DNA of 64,000 bases from Achromobacter kerstersii (GCF_902859595.1 NZ_CADIJQ010000010.1:186001-250000), one strand, 5' to 3'. Positions 9,025 to 17,871 are shown, counted from the first letter of the stretch. Notes: a model not told the origin generated them from the sequence alone. Numbers and translations: made by a program.

Positions 9025-11130
9025 CTAGGAGAACAGGCTGCGCACCCGCTTGGTGACGTCGATGCTGGGCGCCTGGGGTTCCTTGGGCTGGCCGCCGCCG
9101 GGCAAATCAGACAGTGCGGGCGGCTTGGGCAGATGGTCAAACAGCGGCAGCATCGCATTCGTGATGTAGCGCGTGCGCGAGCCGTACACATGGCGGTCGC
9201 CCATGCCCGTTTGCTGATGCACATAAAAGCGCTGCGGCACGATGAGCTGCAAGCGTTCTTTCGCGCGCGTCATGGCCACGTACAGCAGGCGGCGTTCTTC
9301 CTCGATTTCTTCGGCGGTGCCGGTGCTCATGTCGGACGGAATGCAGCCGTCGACCACGTTCAGCACGTACACGGCCTTCCATTCCTGGCCCTTGGCGGAA
9401 TGGATGGTGGACAGGATCATGTAGTCCTCGTCGCGGGACGGCGCGCCGGACTCATCGCTGGTGGCATCGGGCGGGTCCAGCGTCAGTTCGGTCAGGAAGC
9501 GTTCGCGCGACGGATAGCCCGCGGCCAGGCGCACCAGTTGGTCAAGATCGGTCTTGCGCACGCGGGCATCGTCATACAGGCGTTCGAGCTGGCCGGCATA
9601 CCAGCGCAGGGCAAGATCGACATCCGCGGGCCAGCGCAGGCCGGGGTCGCACAAGGCCGCGTAGGTATCGGCAAATGCGCCCCACTCTTCTTGGGCGGCT
9701 GCGCCCGGCTTGAATTCGCGCAGGGCTTGCAGCGGTTCTGCGGACGCGGACATGGCGTCCATCAGTTTGCCGGCGGTGGCGGGGCCAATGCCCGGCATCA
9801 ACTGCGCCACGCGAAAGCCCGCCATGCGGCCACGCGGGTTCTCGGCCCAGCGCAACAGCGACAGCAAGTCCTTCACGTGCGCGGCTTCCAGAAAGCGCAG
9901 ACCGCCGAATTTCACGAAGGGGATGTTGCGGCGGGTCAGCTCAAGTTCCAGCGCGGCGCTGTGGCTGGCCGTGCGGAACAGCGCCGCCTGCGATTTCAGC
10001 GTGGCGCCGCCCTCGCGCTGCGCCAACACCTGATCGGCCACCCAACGCGCCTGACCGGCTTCATCGCTGACGGTCACCAGTTCAGGCAATTGCGACGACG
10101 CGCGATCCGTCCAGAGGTCTTTGGCGAAGCGCTCCGTCGCCAGCCCGATCACCGCATTCGATGCGTTCAGGATGGGCTGCGTGGAGCGGTAGTTGCGGTC
10201 CAGCGTGATGACGCGCGCGGGTTTGGGGAATTGCGTCGGGAAGTCCAGGATGTTGCGCACCGTGGCCGCGCGGAAGGAATAGATGGATTGGGCGTCGTCG
10301 CCCACCACCGTCAGCCCGCGCCCGTCGGGCTTCATCGCCAGCAGAATGGCCGATTGCAAGCGGTTGGTGTCCTGGTATTCGTCCACCAGCACGTGGTCGA
10401 ACCGCGCCCCCACGTCGGCCGCGATGCCGGGGTCGGACATCATCTCGGCCCAGTAGAGCAGCAGGTCGTCGTAGTCCAGCACTTGCTGATCCTGCTTGGC
10501 GGCCACATAGCCGCGAAACAGATTCTTCAGTTCGTCTTCCCATTGGGCGCACCAGGGGAATGACGTTTTCAGTACGTCGGCCACCGGCGTCTGGCTGTTG
10601 ACCACGCGCGAATAAATGGCCAGGCATGTGCCTTTCAAGGGAAAGCGGGATTTGGTGGACGACAGGCCCTGCTCGTGCCGCACCATCCCCATCAGGTCTT
10701 CGGCGTCGCCGCGGTCATGGATGGTGAAGGCTTCCGACAGCCCGATGCGCAGCGCGCAGTCGCGCAGCAGGCGCGCGCCGATGGCGTGGAACGTGCCGGC
10801 CCACGGCAGCGACGGCGCCTGTTGCGAGCCGCGCAGGTTCATCACCCGCTGCAATACCGAACCCACGCGGCGATCCATTTCCTGCGCGGCGCGGCGTGAA
10901 AAGGTCAGCAGCAACATGCGTTGGGGATCGGCGCCGTTCAGGATCAGGTGCGCGACACGATGCGCCAGCGTGTTGGTCTTGCCTGAACCCGCCCCGGCAA
11001 TCACCAGCAAGGGGCCGTCATCGCCGGCAGCGCCCGCCACGCCGAATTCGGCAGCTTCGCGCTGCGCGGGATTCAAGTCGGCCAGAGGGTCGGGACGGGC
11101 GGGAGTAGAAGCGGGATTCTGATCGGGCAT
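9025..11130 (-). CDS. UvrD/Rep/PcrA-family superfamily 1A DNA helicase
   Basis: 701 aa. SF1A motifs appear in order: motif I AGAGSGKTNTLAHR (about 46-59), motif II VLVDEYQDTN, motif III VVGDDAQSIYSFRAA, motif IV LDRNYRSTQPIL, motif V TIHSAKGQEWKAVYV, and motif VI EERRLLYVAMTRAKERL. This is a 3'-5' ATP-dependent helicase of DNA repair or replication restart. The size (701 aa) and the C-terminus lacking a Tudor-like tail mean it could be an accessory paralogue rather than the main UvrD. A CTG-N10-CAG palindrome resembling a LexA box lies 78 bases upstream. Confidence 0.9.
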   Translation of the reverse strand: MPDQNPASTPARPDPLADLNPAQREAAEFGVAGAAGDDGPLLVIAGAGSGKTNTLAHRVAHLILNGADPQRMLLLTFSRRAAQEMDRRVGSVLQRVMNLRGSQQAPSLPWAGTFHAIGARLLRDCALRIGLSEAFTIHDRGDAEDLMGMVRHEQGLSSTKSRFPLKGTCLAIYSRVVNSQTPVADVLKTSFPWCAQWEDELKNLFRGYVAAKQDQQVLDYDDLLLYWAEMMSDPGIAADVGARFDHVLVDEYQDTNRLQSAILLAMKPDGRGLTVVGDDAQSIYSFRAATVRNILDFPTQFPKPARVITLDRNYRSTQPILNASNAVIGLATERFAKDLWTDRASSQLPELVTVSDEAGQARWVADQVLAQREGGATLKSQAALFRTASHSAALELELTRRNIPFVKFGGLRFLEAAHVKDLLSLLRWAENPRGRMAGFRVAQLMPGIGPATAGKLMDAMSASAEPLQALREFKPGAAAQEEWGAFADTYAALCDPGLRWPADVDLALRWYAGQLERLYDDARVRKTDLDQLVRLAAGYPSRERFLTELTLDPPDATSDESGAPSRDEDYMILSTIHSAKGQEWKAVYVLNVVDGCIPSDMSTGTAEEIEEERRLLYVAMTRAKERLQLIVPQRFYVHQQTGMGDRHVYGSRTRYITNAMLPLFDHLPKPPALSDLPGGGQPKEPQAPSIDVTKRVRSLFS

Positions 11131-11207
11131 GACGCGTTGTGACGGCGCTGGGCACGGCTGGGCGGCAAAACCTGACCGGCGGGCTGGGCTGAATTGGCGG
11201 CCAATGA

Positions 11208-11223
11208 CTGGCTATTTATCCAG
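11208..11223. promoter_or_regulatory. Candidate LexA (SOS) box
   Basis: CTGGCTATTTATCCAG is a CTG-N10-CAG inverted repeat with CTGG/CCAG arms and an AT-rich core. The consensus arms are CTGT/ACAG, so one base per arm deviates. It sits in the divergent intergenic region between the helicase gene and the DUF72 gene. Position and gene context fit SOS control, but the mismatches keep confidence low. Confidence 0.4.
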
Positions 11224-11280
11224 CTATCATAGCAGCGTAGCCGGCCCCGCCGCCGGCACGATACGAACCCGATTCCCCCC

Positions 11281-12177
11281 ATGCGCCTTCTGACCGGCAC
11301 CGCCTCCTGGACCGATCCCACCCTGCTTGCCTGCGGCCGCTTCTACCCGCCCGAGGCCCGCAGCGCCGAATCGCGGCTGCGCTTTTACGCCTCGCGCTAC
11401 CGGCTGGCCGAGGTCGATTCCAGCTACTACGCCCTGCCCTCGGCCGACAACGCCTATCTTTGGGACCAACGCACGCCGGACGATTTTGTCTTCAACATCA
11501 AGGCCTTCCGGCTATTCACCGGCCACCAGACGCCGCTTGCCGCCCTGCCCCACGACATCCAGCGCGAACTGGACGATTGGCCGGAGCCCATCATCTATCA
11601 CGGCCAGATGCCGGAAGACTTGCGCGATGCGCTGTGGCGCCGCTATCAGCTGGCGCTGGAACCGCTGCGCATGCCGGGCAAACTGGGCGCGGTGCATTTC
11701 CAGTTTCCGCCCTGGGTCCGGCGCGATGCGCGGGGCCGCGCGCATGTGGCCGATTGCGCGCGGCGCATGGAAGAGCATCTGATTTCCGTGGAGTTCAGGC
11801 ATCGCAGCTGGTTTGACAGCCCAGCCGCCATCGCGGACACGCTAGCGTTTGAACGCGACCTGGGCGTGGTGCACACGGTGGTCGACGCGCCGCAAGGCTT
11901 TGAGAACACGGTGCCCGCCATATGGGAATGCACGCATCCCGATCTGACCTTGCTGCGCCTGCACGGCCGCAACACCAACGCGTGGAATGTGTCGGGCACG
12001 GCCTCGTCGGGGCGCTTTCAATACGAGTACACCGAACAGGAACTGGCAGAGCTGGCGGAACGCTTTTCGCGGCTGGCCACGCAAAGCGCGCAGGCCCACG
12101 CCGTGTTCAACACCAACTTTGAAGACCAGGGCATGCGCAACGCCGCCGCCTTCGCGTCGGCGCTGTTGCCGTTTTAG
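11281..12177 (+). CDS. DUF72 (YecE-like) protein
   Basis: 298 aa. It starts with the family phrase MRLLTGTASWTDPTLLACGRF and continues with YASRYRLAEVDSSYYALPS, then FVFNIKAFRLFTGH, LGAVHFQFPPW and SVEFRHRSWF, which follow the order of DUF72 proteins (TIM-barrel fold). The biochemical role of this family is not established. It is divergent from the helicase gene with 150 bp between, and converges on the MocR gene. There is no signal peptide, so it is probably cytoplasmic. No clear Shine-Dalgarno lies before the ATG. Confidence 0.85.
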   Translation: MRLLTGTASWTDPTLLACGRFYPPEARSAESRLRFYASRYRLAEVDSSYYALPSADNAYLWDQRTPDDFVFNIKAFRLFTGHQTPLAALPHDIQRELDDWPEPIIYHGQMPEDLRDALWRRYQLALEPLRMPGKLGAVHFQFPPWVRRDARGRAHVADCARRMEEHLISVEFRHRSWFDSPAAIADTLAFERDLGVVHTVVDAPQGFENTVPAIWECTHPDLTLLRLHGRNTNAWNVSGTASSGRFQYEYTEQELAELAERFSRLATQSAQAHAVFNTNFEDQGMRNAAAFASALLPF

Positions 12178-12248
12178 TTCCGTTCTGACGCCGTGCGGAT
12201 GCAGCTGTGATGCCGCCTTGGTACCGTTTTAACCCTGACGGGCACCGC

Positions 12249-13742
12249 TCAAGCCGCGGCCGGCTTGCGCGCCACTTCCGCCAGGCTTTCCAGCAACACC
12301 TCGAACTTGCGCGCAATGTCGTGCTCGGGCACACAGGCGTACCCCAACAGCAGCCCCGGCCGCCGCCCTGCTTCATTCACGTAATAACGCGACAGCGCAC
12401 GCGTCAGCACGCCCTTGCTGCGCGCCACGTCCACCACGCGCAGGTCATCCATGTCCGGCGGCAGCGTCAGCACCAGATGCAAGCCCGCCATGCTGGCGTC
12501 GCGATGCAGCCAATCCGGCCCCAGGCGGCGTTCGATCAGGTTGACGAGCATTGCGCGCCGCCGGCCATACAGCATGCGCATGCGGCGGATGTGGGCGGCG
12601 TAATGGCCTTCTGAAATAAAGGTCGCCAGCGCCGCGTGCGTCATCAAGTGGCCTTCGCGGTACAGCTCGGCGTGCGCCGCCTGGAACGCGGCCGTCAGCG
12701 GCTTGGGCAGCACCAGATAGCCCACGCGCAGCCCCGGGTACAGCGTCTTGCTGAACGTACCCATATAGATGACGGGCGCGTCCGGCTCCAGCCCCAGCAG
12801 CGATGCAATGGGCCGGCCCGAGAAGCGGAACTCGCTGTCGTAATCGTCTTCGATGATCCAGCTGCCGCATTGCCGCGCCACGGCCAGCAACTGGCGGCGC
12901 CGGGTCAACGACATCACAGGGCCAAGCGGATATTGATGCGACGGCGTGACGAAAATGAAGCGCGGCGGCGTGCCCACCGTGTCGGGCAGGCGCATGCCTT
13001 CTTCGTCGACAGGCAGGTGCACGGTGTGCAGGCCATTGGCTTGCAGGATGGTGCGGGCGCCCCAGTAGCCCGGGTCTTCGACCCACGCGGTTTCTCCGGC
13101 TTCGCCCAGGATGCGGGTGGTAAGGTCGATGGCTTGGTGCGAGCCTTCGGTGATGATGATCTGTTCCGGGTCGCAATCGATGGAACGCGTCAGCGCCAGA
13201 TGCTGGGCCAGGGCCTCGCGCAGCGCAGGCAGGCCGCCGCCGTAGGCGTAAGTCAGCAAGTCGGGCGACGGGTTGCGCCACAGCGCGCTGAAAATGCGGC
13301 CAAACTTCTTGTGCGGGAATTCGGTCAGGTCGGGCACGCCCGGCATGAACGCCCCCCATTGATAGGGCGATGCCGACACGCCATCGACGATGGCCGCACC
13401 GCGCGGCGACAGCGCCGGCCCCGGCTGGGCTTGCGGCGGCTGGCGCAGGCGGCGGCCGCTGGCCAGATACGAGTCCGGCACTGACGCGTTGACGAAGGTG
13501 CCGTTGCCCTGGCGGCTGCGCGTATAGCCTTCGGCCAGCAGTTGGCTGTAAACGTGAACGACGGTGTTGCGGGCGATGCCGAGCTCGGCGGCCAGGTCAC
13601 GTGAGGCGGGCAGCCGCGAGTCCGCCGCGATGGCGCCATCGAGGATCGCTTCACGGATTCCGCGATACAGGCGCTTGTTCATCGGCTCAGTAGAGCCATC
13701 TGCCAAGCGCAGCAGAAGCAAGTCACCAACAATGGACCGCAA
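12249..13742 (-). CDS. MocR/GabR-type regulator (GntR wHTH fused to aminotransferase-like domain)
   Basis: 497 aa. An N-terminal GntR-type winged helix (about 20-90: LYRGIREAILDGAIAADSRL, then DLAAELGIARNTVVHVYSQL) is followed by a fold-type I PLP-dependent domain with EDDYDSEFRF and GTFSKTLYPGLRVGYL, whose Lys is the expected PLP anchor. The TTG start at 13742 keeps the family N-terminus (LLLRLADG...); an internal ATG at 13682 would cut it. The gene is divergent from gabT with 96 bp between. By analogy with GabR it probably activates gabTD in response to GABA plus PLP and represses itself. Confidence 0.9.
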   Translation of the reverse strand: MRSIVGDLLLLRLADGSTEPMNKRLYRGIREAILDGAIAADSRLPASRDLAAELGIARNTVVHVYSQLLAEGYTRSRQGNGTFVNASVPDSYLASGRRLRQPPQAQPGPALSPRGAAIVDGVSASPYQWGAFMPGVPDLTEFPHKKFGRIFSALWRNPSPDLLTYAYGGGLPALREALAQHLALTRSIDCDPEQIIITEGSHQAIDLTTRILGEAGETAWVEDPGYWGARTILQANGLHTVHLPVDEEGMRLPDTVGTPPRFIFVTPSHQYPLGPVMSLTRRRQLLAVARQCGSWIIEDDYDSEFRFSGRPIASLLGLEPDAPVIYMGTFSKTLYPGLRVGYLVLPKPLTAAFQAAHAELYREGHLMTHAALATFISEGHYAAHIRRMRMLYGRRRAMLVNLIERRLGPDWLHRDASMAGLHLVLTLPPDMDDLRVVDVARSKGVLTRALSRYYVNEAGRRPGLLLGYACVPEHDIARKFEVLLESLAEVARKPAAA

Positions 13743-13743
13743 T

Positions 13744-13772
13744 TGGTTCTACCTGTTTTATCAAAGTGGTTC
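13744..13772. promoter_or_regulatory. Direct repeats, candidate MocR-type operator
   Basis: TGGTTC occurs at 13744-13749 and 13767-13772, 23 bases apart start to start, immediately upstream of the regulator start and about 70-95 bases before gabT. GabR-like proteins bind directly repeated sites in such divergent intergenes. The repeat is short, so this is suggestive only. Confidence 0.35.
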
Positions 13773-13838
13773 CCACAAATGGGGCCATCGTAGCATTAAA
13801 TAAGGTTTTTCCCGCCCATCACGTTCCCCGAGGCAGAG

Positions 13839-15101
13839 ATGAAGAATCAGGACCTGAATACCCGCCGTTCCCTGGCCACGCCGCGCGGCGTTGGCGTCAT
13901 GTGCGACTTCTACGCCGTGCGCGCTGAAAACGCCACGCTGTGGGACGCCAACGGCAAGGAATACATCGATTTCGCAGGCGGCATCGCCGTGCTGAACACC
14001 GGCCACTTGCACCCCAAGGTCAAGGCCGCCGTGTCCGCCCAGCTGGACAACTTCACGCACACCGCCTACCAGATCGTGCCGTATGAAGGCTACATCTCGC
14101 TGGCAGAGCGCATCAACCGCCTGGCCCCCATCGACGGCCTGAAAAAGACCGCCTTCTTCACGACCGGCGTCGAAGCCGTTGAAAACGCCATCAAGATTGC
14201 GCGTTCGTCGACGGGCCGCTCGGGCGTCATCGCCTTCTCGGGTTCGTTCCACGGCCGCACCATGCTGGGCATGGCGCTGACCGGCAAGGTCGCCCCGTAC
14301 AAGCTGTCGTTCGGCCCGATGCCCGGCGACATCTATCACGTGCCGTTCCCCAACGCCACGCAAGCCATCAGCGTGGCTGACTCGCTCAAGGCGCTGGACT
14401 TGCTGTTCAAGTGCGACATCGATCCGAAGCGCGTGGCCGCCATCATCATCGAACCGGTGCAAGGCGAAGGCGGCTTCAACATCACCCCGCCTGAACTGAT
14501 GACCGCGCTGCGCAAGCTCTGCGACGAGCACGGCATCCTGCTGATCGCTGACGAAGTGCAAACGGGCTTTGGCCGCACCGGCAAGCTGTACGCGATGGAA
14601 CACCACTCGGTGCAAGCCGACCTGATCACCATGGCCAAGAGCCTGGGCGGCGGCTTCCCGATTTCGGGCGTCGTCGGCCGCGCCGATGTCATGGACGGCC
14701 CGGCCGCTGGCGGCCTGGGTGGCACGTACGCCGGCAACCCGCTGGCAGTTGCCGCCGCGCACGCCGTGCTGGACGTCATCGCTGAAGAAAAGCTGTGCGA
14801 CCGCGCCAACGTGCTGGGCGAGAAGCTGCGCGCCCATCTGGAAGGCCTGCGCGCCAAGGTCCCGGGTATCGCCGATGTGCGCGGCCTGGGTTCGATGGTG
14901 GCGCTGGAACTGAACGACGCCAATGGCAAGCCGGACGCCGAAGCCGTCAAGCGTGTGCAAGCGCGCGCGCTGGAACAAGGCCTGATCCTGCTGAGCTGCG
15001 GCGTGTACGGCAACGTGCTGCGCTTCCTGTACCCGCTGACGATTCCCGACGCGCAATTCGACCGCGCGCTGGTTATCCTGTCGGAAGCGCTGGCCGCTTG
15101 A
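13839..15101 (+). CDS. gabT: 4-aminobutyrate aminotransferase
   Basis: 420 aa class-III PLP aminotransferase. It converts GABA plus 2-oxoglutarate to succinate semialdehyde plus glutamate. Visible landmarks are FAGGIAVLNTGHLHPKV, FSGSFHGRTMLGMALTGK, IIEPVQGEGGFN, LLIADEVQTGFGRTGKLYAM with the PLP-contacting Asp, and ITMAKSLGGGFPISGVVGR with the Schiff-base Lys near residue 267. The length matches GabT. A GAGG motif precedes the ATG. It is transcribed away from the MocR regulator and followed by gabD, giving the complete GABA shunt. Confidence 0.93.
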   Translation: MKNQDLNTRRSLATPRGVGVMCDFYAVRAENATLWDANGKEYIDFAGGIAVLNTGHLHPKVKAAVSAQLDNFTHTAYQIVPYEGYISLAERINRLAPIDGLKKTAFFTTGVEAVENAIKIARSSTGRSGVIAFSGSFHGRTMLGMALTGKVAPYKLSFGPMPGDIYHVPFPNATQAISVADSLKALDLLFKCDIDPKRVAAIIIEPVQGEGGFNITPPELMTALRKLCDEHGILLIADEVQTGFGRTGKLYAMEHHSVQADLITMAKSLGGGFPISGVVGRADVMDGPAAGGLGGTYAGNPLAVAAAHAVLDVIAEEKLCDRANVLGEKLRAHLEGLRAKVPGIADVRGLGSMVALELNDANGKPDAEAVKRVQARALEQGLILLSCGVYGNVLRFLYPLTIPDAQFDRALVILSEALAA

Positions 15102-15146
15102 CGTTCAGGGCCTGAACCCCGATAGCCGGTGGGCAGGCATGGCAAT

Positions 15147-15180
15147 TGCGGGCGTGCAGCGGTTTACCGCCACGCCCGCA
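15147..15180 (+). other. Intergenic hairpin between gabT and gabD
   Basis: A 10-bp stem (TGCGGGCGTG with CACGCCCGCA) encloses a second 4-bp stem with a TTTA loop, in the 124-bp gap. No T tract follows at once (only GTTTCC later), so it is not a classical terminator. It could lower gabD expression, protect gabT mRNA ends or attenuate transcription. Confidence 0.5.
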
Positions 15181-15225
15181 GCCGTTTCCTGACCCCGCTG
15201 CATTTCATTCAAGGAGACTCCGATA

Positions 15226-16695
15226 ATGACCGCTTTGACTCACCCCCTGTCGCGCCCTGAACTGCTGCGCGACGCCTGCTACATCGACGGCAAGTGGGTT
15301 GGCGCCGGCAATGGCGCGTCGATCCCGGTGGACAACCCCTCCACCGGCAAGACCATCGTGTCCGTGCCCAAGCTGGGCCGCAAGGAAACCGAACAGGCCA
15401 TCGCCAGCGCTCAAGCCGCGCTGCCGGCCTGGAGCGCCAAGACCGGCAAGGAACGCGCCGCGATCCTGCTGAAGTGGGCGCAACTGATGATGCAGAACCA
15501 GCAAGACCTGGCCGCCATCATGACGTCCGAGCAGGGCAAGCCCGTGACCGAAGCCGCCGGCGAAATCGCCTACGCCGCGTCGTTCCTGGAATGGTTTGCC
15601 GAAGAAGCCAAGCGCATCGACGGCGACGTGCTGCAAAGCCCCAAGGCCGGCCAGCGCCTGCTGGCGTTGAAGCAGCCCATCGGCGTAACCGCCGCCATCA
15701 CGCCGTGGAACTTCCCGGCCGCCATGATCACCCGCAAGGTCGGCCCCGCGCTGGCTGCCGGTTGCACCATGGTCGTCAAGCCCGCTCAGCAAACCCCGCT
15801 GACCGCGCTGGCGCTGGCCGTGCTGGCCGAAGAAGCCGGCGTGCCGGCTGGCGTGTTCCACGTCATCACCGGCAGCTCGCGCGACATCGGCGCCGCCCTG
15901 TGCGAAAGCGACGTGGTGCGCAAGCTGAGCTTCACGGGTTCCACCGAAGTCGGCCGCACGCTGATGGAGCAATGCGCCCCGACCATCAAGAAGCTGTCGC
16001 TGGAACTTGGCGGCAACGCGCCCTTCATCGTGTTCGACGACGCCGATCTGGACCGCGCGGTCGACGGCATCCTGGCCTCCAAGTACCGCAACGCAGGCCA
16101 GACGTGCGTATGCGCGAACCGCATCTACGTGCAGGCCGGCGTGTACGAAGAAATCGCCAAGCGCCTGGTCGCCAAGGTCAACGCCATGAAGGTGGGCGAC
16201 GGCTTTGGTGATGGCGTGACGCAAGGTCCGCTGATCGACGCCAACGCCGTTGAAAAGGTGCAGGAACACATCGCTGACGCGACGTCCCACGGCGCCAAGG
16301 TCATCGCTGGCGGCAAGCCGCATGCACTGGGCGGCACGTTCTTCGAACCCACCGTCGTGCGCGACGTGACGCAGTCGATGCGCTTTGCCACCGAAGAAAC
16401 CTTCGGCCCGGTCGCACCGCTGTTCCGCTTCGAAACGGAAGAAGAAGTCATCGGCATGGCCAACGACACCATCTTCGGTCTGGCCGCTTATTTCTTCACG
16501 CGCGACTACGCCCGCATCTGGCGCGTGTCCGAAGCGCTGGAATACGGCATCGTCGGCATCAACACGGGTTTGATCTCGAACGAAGTCGGCCCGTTTGGCG
16601 GCGTGAAGCAATCCGGCCTGGGCCGTGAAGGCTCGAAGTACGGCATCGAGGAATACCTCGAAATCAAGTACCTCTGCGTGGATCTGGGCGCCTGA
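15226..16695 (+). CDS. gabD: Succinate-semialdehyde dehydrogenase (NADP+ type)
   Basis: 489 aa aldehyde dehydrogenase. It oxidises succinate semialdehyde from GabT to succinate. Landmarks are ITPWNFPAAMITRKVGPALA (coenzyme region), FTGSTEVGRTLM, catalytic Glu in LELGGNAPFIVFDDAD, catalytic Cys in YRNAGQTCVCANRIYVQ, and ETFGPVAPLFRF. The length and N-terminus (YIDGKWV) are typical of GabD. AAGGAGA lies about 10 bases before the ATG. It is 124 bp downstream of gabT on the same strand; an intergenic hairpin separates them, so the two may be co-transcribed at different levels. Confidence 0.93.
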   Translation: MTALTHPLSRPELLRDACYIDGKWVGAGNGASIPVDNPSTGKTIVSVPKLGRKETEQAIASAQAALPAWSAKTGKERAAILLKWAQLMMQNQQDLAAIMTSEQGKPVTEAAGEIAYAASFLEWFAEEAKRIDGDVLQSPKAGQRLLALKQPIGVTAAITPWNFPAAMITRKVGPALAAGCTMVVKPAQQTPLTALALAVLAEEAGVPAGVFHVITGSSRDIGAALCESDVVRKLSFTGSTEVGRTLMEQCAPTIKKLSLELGGNAPFIVFDDADLDRAVDGILASKYRNAGQTCVCANRIYVQAGVYEEIAKRLVAKVNAMKVGDGFGDGVTQGPLIDANAVEKVQEHIADATSHGAKVIAGGKPHALGGTFFEPTVVRDVTQSMRFATEETFGPVAPLFRFETEEEVIGMANDTIFGLAAYFFTRDYARIWRVSEALEYGIVGINTGLISNEVGPFGGVKQSGLGREGSKYGIEEYLEIKYLCVDLGA

Positions 16696-16702
16696 CGCCC
16701 AA

Positions 16703-16731
16703 CCGGTGCGCGGCGCCCTGCCGCGCACCGG
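16703..16731 (+). terminator. GC-rich hairpin after gabD
   Basis: A perfect 12-bp stem (16703-16714 with 16720-16731) closes a 5-base loop, starting 8 bases past the gabD stop. The following sequence (GGATAAGCC) has no T run, so it may act only as a mRNA 3' end stabiliser or a weak terminator. Confidence 0.5.
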
Positions 16732-16764
16732 GGATAAGCCGGCATGTCACCAGACACGCCGCGC

Positions 16765-16787
16765 TTATCCCCAGCAACTGTGGACAA
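16765..16787. repeat. 23-bp inverted repeat, copy 1 (DnaA-box-like pair)
   Basis: TTATCCCCAG-CAA-CTGTGGACAA is an imperfect inverted repeat. The right arm is one base from an inverted DnaA box (TGTGGATAA) and the left arm one base from TTATCCACA. It lies between gabD and the inositol-monophosphatase gene. A second copy on the other side of that gene differs only at position 7 and in the 3-base centre. Confidence 0.6.
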
Positions 16788-16902
16788 CCCGGCAGATAAC
16801 TCCTGCATAGCCGGAAAATGTCCTTTCAATCCAGTGACTTATAAATCACGATCAATTGCCGCTCAGGCGTGATAGATTTGCGCGTTCCCTGGATGACACC
16901 GA

Positions 16903-17766
16903 ATGAGCAGAACTTTTACCCTTGAGGACACCCGCAAGCTTGCCGCCGTGCTGGCCGAAACCGCCCTGACGGAAGTCATGCCGCGCTTTCGCAACCTGCC
17001 GGAAGGCTCGGTGCGGGGCAAGAGTTCGCCGCGCGATCTGGTCACCGACGCAGACGAAGCCGCCGAACGCATGATCGGCGCGCGGCTGGCCAAGCTGCAC
17101 CCGGGTGCCGTGCTCATTGGTGAAGAAGCGTCCGCGCGCAACCCGGCCTTGCTGAACATGCTGGTCGACGCTGACCTGGCCTTTCTGATTGACCCCATCG
17201 ACGGCACTCGCAACTACGTGGCGGGCCTGCCGCTGTTCGGCATGATGATCGCGGCCTGCCATCGCGGCGACGTCATCGCGGGCGTCATCTACGACCCGGT
17301 CAACCGCGACAGCGCGCTGGCCGTGCGCGGCGAAGGCGCCTGGATGGAGTACGAGAACGGCCGGCGCGTGCCGCTGACCGTGGCGCCGCCTGCGCCCCTG
17401 GAAGACATGGATGGCCTGATCGCCACGGGCGCCCTGCCCGAGCCGCTGCGCACCACCGTCAACAGCCATCTGTCGCGTTTGGCCAGTACCGCGTCGCTGC
17501 GTTGCGCCGCGCATGAATACCGCATGCTGGCCGCCGGCCATTGCCACATTGCGCTGTACAACCAGCTGACGGCGTGGGACCACGCGGCCGGCTGGCTGCT
17601 GCACCGCGAGGCCGGCGGCTATGCCGCGCGCTTTGACGGATCGCCCTACAAGCCCACGCACCGCACAGGCGGGCTCCTGTACGCACCCGACGCCGGCAGC
17701 TGGCACGCCGCCCGCAAGGCCCTGCTGGGCGAGGCGGTAGAGATGGCAGACGCGGGTAATCCCTAG
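16903..17766 (+). CDS. Inositol-monophosphatase-family phosphatase
   Basis: 287 aa. It has the Mg-dependent IMPase/FBPase/CysQ superfamily motifs: LVTDADEAAERMI, LIGEEAS (metal ligand Glu), FLIDPIDGTRNYVAGLPLFG near residues 97-116, and TAWDHAAGWLLHREAGG near 225. This predicts hydrolysis of a phosphomonoester; the substrate is not determined by sequence. The gene stands alone, with DnaA-box-like 23-bp inverted repeats in both flanking intergenes. No Shine-Dalgarno is obvious before the ATG at 16903. Confidence 0.9.
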   Translation: MSRTFTLEDTRKLAAVLAETALTEVMPRFRNLPEGSVRGKSSPRDLVTDADEAAERMIGARLAKLHPGAVLIGEEASARNPALLNMLVDADLAFLIDPIDGTRNYVAGLPLFGMMIAACHRGDVIAGVIYDPVNRDSALAVRGEGAWMEYENGRRVPLTVAPPAPLEDMDGLIATGALPEPLRTTVNSHLSRLASTASLRCAAHEYRMLAAGHCHIALYNQLTAWDHAAGWLLHREAGGYAARFDGSPYKPTHRTGGLLYAPDAGSWHAARKALLGEAVEMADAGNP

Positions 17767-17769
17767 GAA

Positions 17770-17792
17770 TTATCCACAGTTCCTGTGGACAA
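17770..17792. repeat. 23-bp inverted repeat, copy 2 (DnaA-box-like pair)
   Basis: TTATCCACAG-TTC-CTGTGGACAA. The left arm holds a perfect DnaA-box consensus (TTATCCACA) and the right arm a one-mismatch inverted box. It begins 3 bases after the stop codon of the inositol-monophosphatase gene. It pairs with the copy at 16765. Confidence 0.65.
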
Positions 17793-17871
17793 CCCTTTGG
17801 AAAGGTCTGTAACAGCGGGAAAAATCCCTTACGGGGCAAGCACTTGCTTAAACCGGTCAAAAACCGGCCGG

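Noticed and set aside
15205-16728. 507-codon minus-strand frame across gabD
   Set aside because: gabD has all aldehyde dehydrogenase catalytic residues; the antisense product is His/Gly/Asp-rich with no recognisable domain.
16765-17792. Replication origin around the DnaA-like boxes
   Set aside because: Only two paired boxes are seen, with no AT-rich unwinding region and no dnaA, dnaN or parAB genes nearby.
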